DNA of 64,000 nucleotides from Psychromonas marina (GTDB lineage Bacteria > Pseudomonadota > Gammaproteobacteria > Enterobacterales > Psychromonadaceae), in NCBI RefSeq assembly GCF_030161115.1, contig NZ_BSPQ01000013.1:372001-436000 (forward strand). Direction: 5' to 3'. Numbering within the stretch: position 1 is the stretch's first letter; the number at the start of each line of letters is the position of its first letter. This document shows, piece after piece, positions 61,660 through 64,000 of the stretch. The notes under the pieces were generated by a model. The model saw nothing but the letters and a program-made list of their open reading frames with translations. It had not been told where the DNA came from and searched no databases. A program made the position numbers and the translations under genes.

Positions 61660-63360
61660 TTAATTCGCTTTATTGATCAAAGTTGCGAATGATTCATAGG
61701 GTGCTAATACCAACTGTTCCAATAACTGCACACGAGGTCCGTAGTTATTGATTAAACAATCTCCTGTTATCCCTTGCAGTGAATTCGGTAATGAAACTGT
61801 AATAACCTGCGCACTAAAGTTATTAATGACGACCACAGTGTCATTATCTAGCTTACGTAAGTAAGCAAATACCTGAGCATGTTCTTCAAACAGTGGCTGG
61901 AACTCTCCGTATACGATCACTGCATGTTGCTTACGTAATTTAATTAGTTTTTGGTAATAGTGAAAAATGGAAGTAGGTTCGCTTAAAGCCGACTCTACAT
62001 TGATTTCAACATAGTTAGGGTTAAGCTTGATCCAAGGTTTACCCGTACTAAAACCTGCATTGAAGGTGTTATTCCACTGCATAGGGGTACGTGCGTTATC
62101 ACGACCATTTTTATAGATCCCCTCCATCATTGACTCATGTGATACACCAGAGGCAATACGTTCTTCATAAAGATTAAGCGTTTCGATATCCTGATAATCT
62201 TCAATGTTATCGAACTTAACATTAGTCATACCTATCTCTTCACCCTGATAGATATAAGGTGTGCCCTTAAGAAAATGTAATGCTGTTGCGAGCATCTTTG
62301 CAGACTCAACACGATACTGATCAGGACAACCATATTTAGACACAACACGCGGAAGGTCATGATTGTTCCAAAACAATGAATTCCAACCACAATCAGCTAA
62401 CTCTGTTTGCCATTTACTGATCACTTTTTTAAACTCAACGAGATCAAAAGCACGCGGCTTCCACTTACCTTCATAAGGGTCAAAGGTAATAGTGATATGC
62501 TCAAACTGAAAAACCATCGATAGCTCTTCTCGAGCAGGATCTGAATATAACTTGGCAATATTAGGTGTTGCGCTCCAGGACTCCCCTACCGTCAGAACAT
62601 CACGAGAACCAAAGGTTGCTTTATTCATCTGCTGTAATAAAGGATGTAAACGAGGTCCATTTGTCATAATTTGCTTATCGACCTCTTTACCTATCAAGTC
62701 GATAACATCCATACGAAAACCACCAATACCTCTGTCTAACCACCAGTTCATCATGTTATGAACTTCTTCTTGAACTTGAGGATTATCCCAATTCAAGTCT
62801 GGTTGTTTCTTAGAGAACTGATGAAAATAGTATTCCCCGGTATTGGTATCGAGTTCCCAACCACTGCCACCAAAGTAAGAGTGAAAATTATTTGGCTCAG
62901 AGCCATCTGGTTGCGGTTTTCGCCAAACATAATAGTCACGATATGGGTTATCGAGTGATTTTTTAGATTCAATAAACCAAGGATGTTCATCACTGGTGTG
63001 GTTAACAACCAAATCCATAATAATTTTAATATCACGCTTTGCCGCTGCTACGATCAAAGCATCCATTTCGGCTAAGGTGCCAAATTCTGAGGCGATATCT
63101 TGATAATCTGATATATCATAACCATTGTCATCCATAGGCGATTTGAATACCGGTGATAACCAAATAACATTAATACCAAGCTGCTTTAGGTAATCCAATT
63201 TAGAGATAATTCCAGCTAAGTCGCCGATACCATCATTATTTGCATCCATAAAACTACGCGGATAAATCTGATAAATGACGGCATCATGCCACCACTTTTT
63301 ATCGAGCTTACTATTGCTGAATATTTTGTTTTCAGCTGCTGTAGCTTTGGTTACTGCCAT
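61660..63360 (-). CDS. GH13_31 oligo-1,6-glucosidase-type alpha-glucosidase
   Basis: A paralogue of the next gene, also 566 residues when started at ATG 63360, which has AAAGGA 6 bases before it. The frame is open 21 codons further, but that leader is hydrophobic and unlike the family. Catalytic residues are D218 (GFRMDVIDL), E260 (TVGESW) and D334 (NNHD). Val219 after the nucleophile is the marker of alpha-1,6-active isomaltase or dextran glucosidase types. A CRP-like site lies about 130 bp upstream, and the two glucosidases are probably co-transcribed. Confidence 0.88.
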   Translation of the reverse strand: MAVTKATAAENKIFSNSKLDKKWWHDAVIYQIYPRSFMDANNDGIGDLAGIISKLDYLKQLGINVIWLSPVFKSPMDDNGYDISDYQDIASEFGTLAEMDALIVAAAKRDIKIIMDLVVNHTSDEHPWFIESKKSLDNPYRDYYVWRKPQPDGSEPNNFHSYFGGSGWELDTNTGEYYFHQFSKKQPDLNWDNPQVQEEVHNMMNWWLDRGIGGFRMDVIDLIGKEVDKQIMTNGPRLHPLLQQMNKATFGSRDVLTVGESWSATPNIAKLYSDPAREELSMVFQFEHITITFDPYEGKWKPRAFDLVEFKKVISKWQTELADCGWNSLFWNNHDLPRVVSKYGCPDQYRVESAKMLATALHFLKGTPYIYQGEEIGMTNVKFDNIEDYQDIETLNLYEERIASGVSHESMMEGIYKNGRDNARTPMQWNNTFNAGFSTGKPWIKLNPNYVEINVESALSEPTSIFHYYQKLIKLRKQHAVIVYGEFQPLFEEHAQVFAYLRKLDNDTVVVINNFSAQVITVSLPNSLQGITGDCLINNYGPRVQLLEQLVLAPYESFATLINKAN

Positions 63361-63482
63361 TAGGATATCCTTTAAAAAAAGAACAATGAATATTTGAAAG
63401 CTATCATAAACAACTGTCAACATAGACTGAAATGATATTTAAAGCTCTCGACATAGACTTAGCAAATAATACCAACAAATAA

Positions 63483-63498
63483 AGTGATACTAATCACA
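63483..63498. promoter_or_regulatory. CRP-like site upstream of the glucosidase pair
   Basis: AGTGA-TACTAA-TCACA matches nine of ten CRP half-site bases (first base A instead of T). It is centred about 130 bp before the ATG at 63360. A -10 at a canonical distance is not obvious, so the promoter itself is not placed. Confidence 0.55.
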
Positions 63499-64000
63499 TA
63501 AACAGCCATATTAGCCTTTTTTTACAATGTTATAAACGTGCTGAATCACACATAAAGCACCTATTTCAAAAATAAAAAGGGTTCGAAAAACAAACAAATA
63601 AGCTCATAACTGATTGTATTTAAAGGTTAATTGTATAATTTTTTCACGTTAAATATATTAAATGAAAAAACTATTAATTATAAAGAGGCACATTAATAAA
63701 CGAATAGGATGAAAAAAGGTTTTAGCAAATCGTCAATCTGGTATTAAGTGCACATGGCCATGATGGGAAAGAAGAAACGCTACAGCCCCCTTTGACGTCA
63801 ATGCTCATGAGGTAATCGCGACTATCTTGATTTACCCCCTTGATAGTCTTCGTTAAAACACGCCATAAACTTAGCAGTTTAATTTTAAAAGATTAATAAG
63901 TACGAGTAATAGAATAAGATAAGTGATCATGGATTGTGCAAGAAGGTGATCATCAACAAGTTATGAGTTTGAAGTTAAAGATTATTACTTCAAAAGTTAC
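63499..64000. other. 502-bp right-hand end with no supported gene
   Basis: It is AT-rich to about 63700. Between 63724 and 63813 a short frame (Gln-Ile-Val-Asn-Leu ... Leu-Met-Arg-stop, about 29 codons) follows a stop and has no start codon. It could be the remnant of a gene, but I do not recognise it. The final 190 bp show no feature. Confidence 0.35.

Overview
The window looks like chromosome of a marine, probably cold-adapted gammaproteobacterium of the Psychromonas / Alteromonadales-Vibrionales type. This is inferred from the AT-rich base composition, the sodium-type flagellar stator PomAB, the mix of families (DUF3622, VF530, DUF2989, DUF1315, EfpL, FUSC/YccS), the xseB-ispA-dxs order, and a ptsG and a gapA very close to the enterobacterial proteins. 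No prophage, CRISPR array or intact insertion sequence is visible. Most of the window is housekeeping and central metabolism.

Layout. 0.1-1.8 kb: pomB and pomA (minus). 2.0-5.0 kb: xseB-ispA-dxs, isoprenoid precursor supply. 5.0-9.0 kb (minus): rluF-thiL-pgpA plus an extra solute-binding protein. 9.1-14.3 kb: a small zinc-ribbon membrane protein, tRNA-Leu(UAA), a striking orphan palindrome, the VF530 and DUF3622 genes, then apt-dnaX-ybaB (minus), where dnaX carries a complete -1 frameshift signal. 14.6-17.9 kb: dusC, then an overlapping pair coding a receiver-CheC protein and a PAS-GGDEF cyclase. 18-22.5 kb (minus): AGCS symporter, CoA-disulfide/persulfide reductase with a rhodanese domain, and a YeeE/YedE transporter, probably one sulfur unit. 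23.1-25.4 kb: an internally duplicated GGDEF protein and folD. 25.6-30.4 kb: yccS-tusE-efpL and an SPFH/NfeD pair. 30.5-31.1 kb: a putative dispersed repeat, followed by a trypsin-like protease with a GlyGly-CTERM-like tail and dbpA.

34-35.6 kb: ptsG behind a well-placed CRP-type class II promoter, ended by a strong terminator. 35.9-44.4 kb (minus): a complete arginine succinyltransferase catabolic operon arranged as Pseudomonas aruCFGDBE, with two succinyltransferase subunits and an AraC-type ArgR-like regulator just upstream. A decayed LysR gene overlaps the start of the regulator. 45.2-48.4 kb: nlpI and small envelope or unknown proteins. 48.5-55.2 kb (minus): malQ-glgB-glgX, glycogen and maltodextrin metabolism. 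malQ is interrupted by an in-frame TAA, and GlgB has a lysine-doublet N-terminal tail.

55.5-57.8 kb: a YeaD-type mutarotase and gapA, which has an FNR-like site at about -41. Directly behind gapA is a tandem array of roughly 177-bp units. Each unit copies the last ~22 codons of gapA together with its terminator. 58.7-63.4 kb: a LysR regulator and two GH13 alpha-glucosidases (minus) whose residue after the nucleophile suggests complementary alpha-1,4 and alpha-1,6 specificity. The right half (ptsG, malQ/glgB/glgX, yeaD, gapA, two glucosidases) is therefore a carbohydrate-use neighbourhood with several CRP/FNR-like sites.
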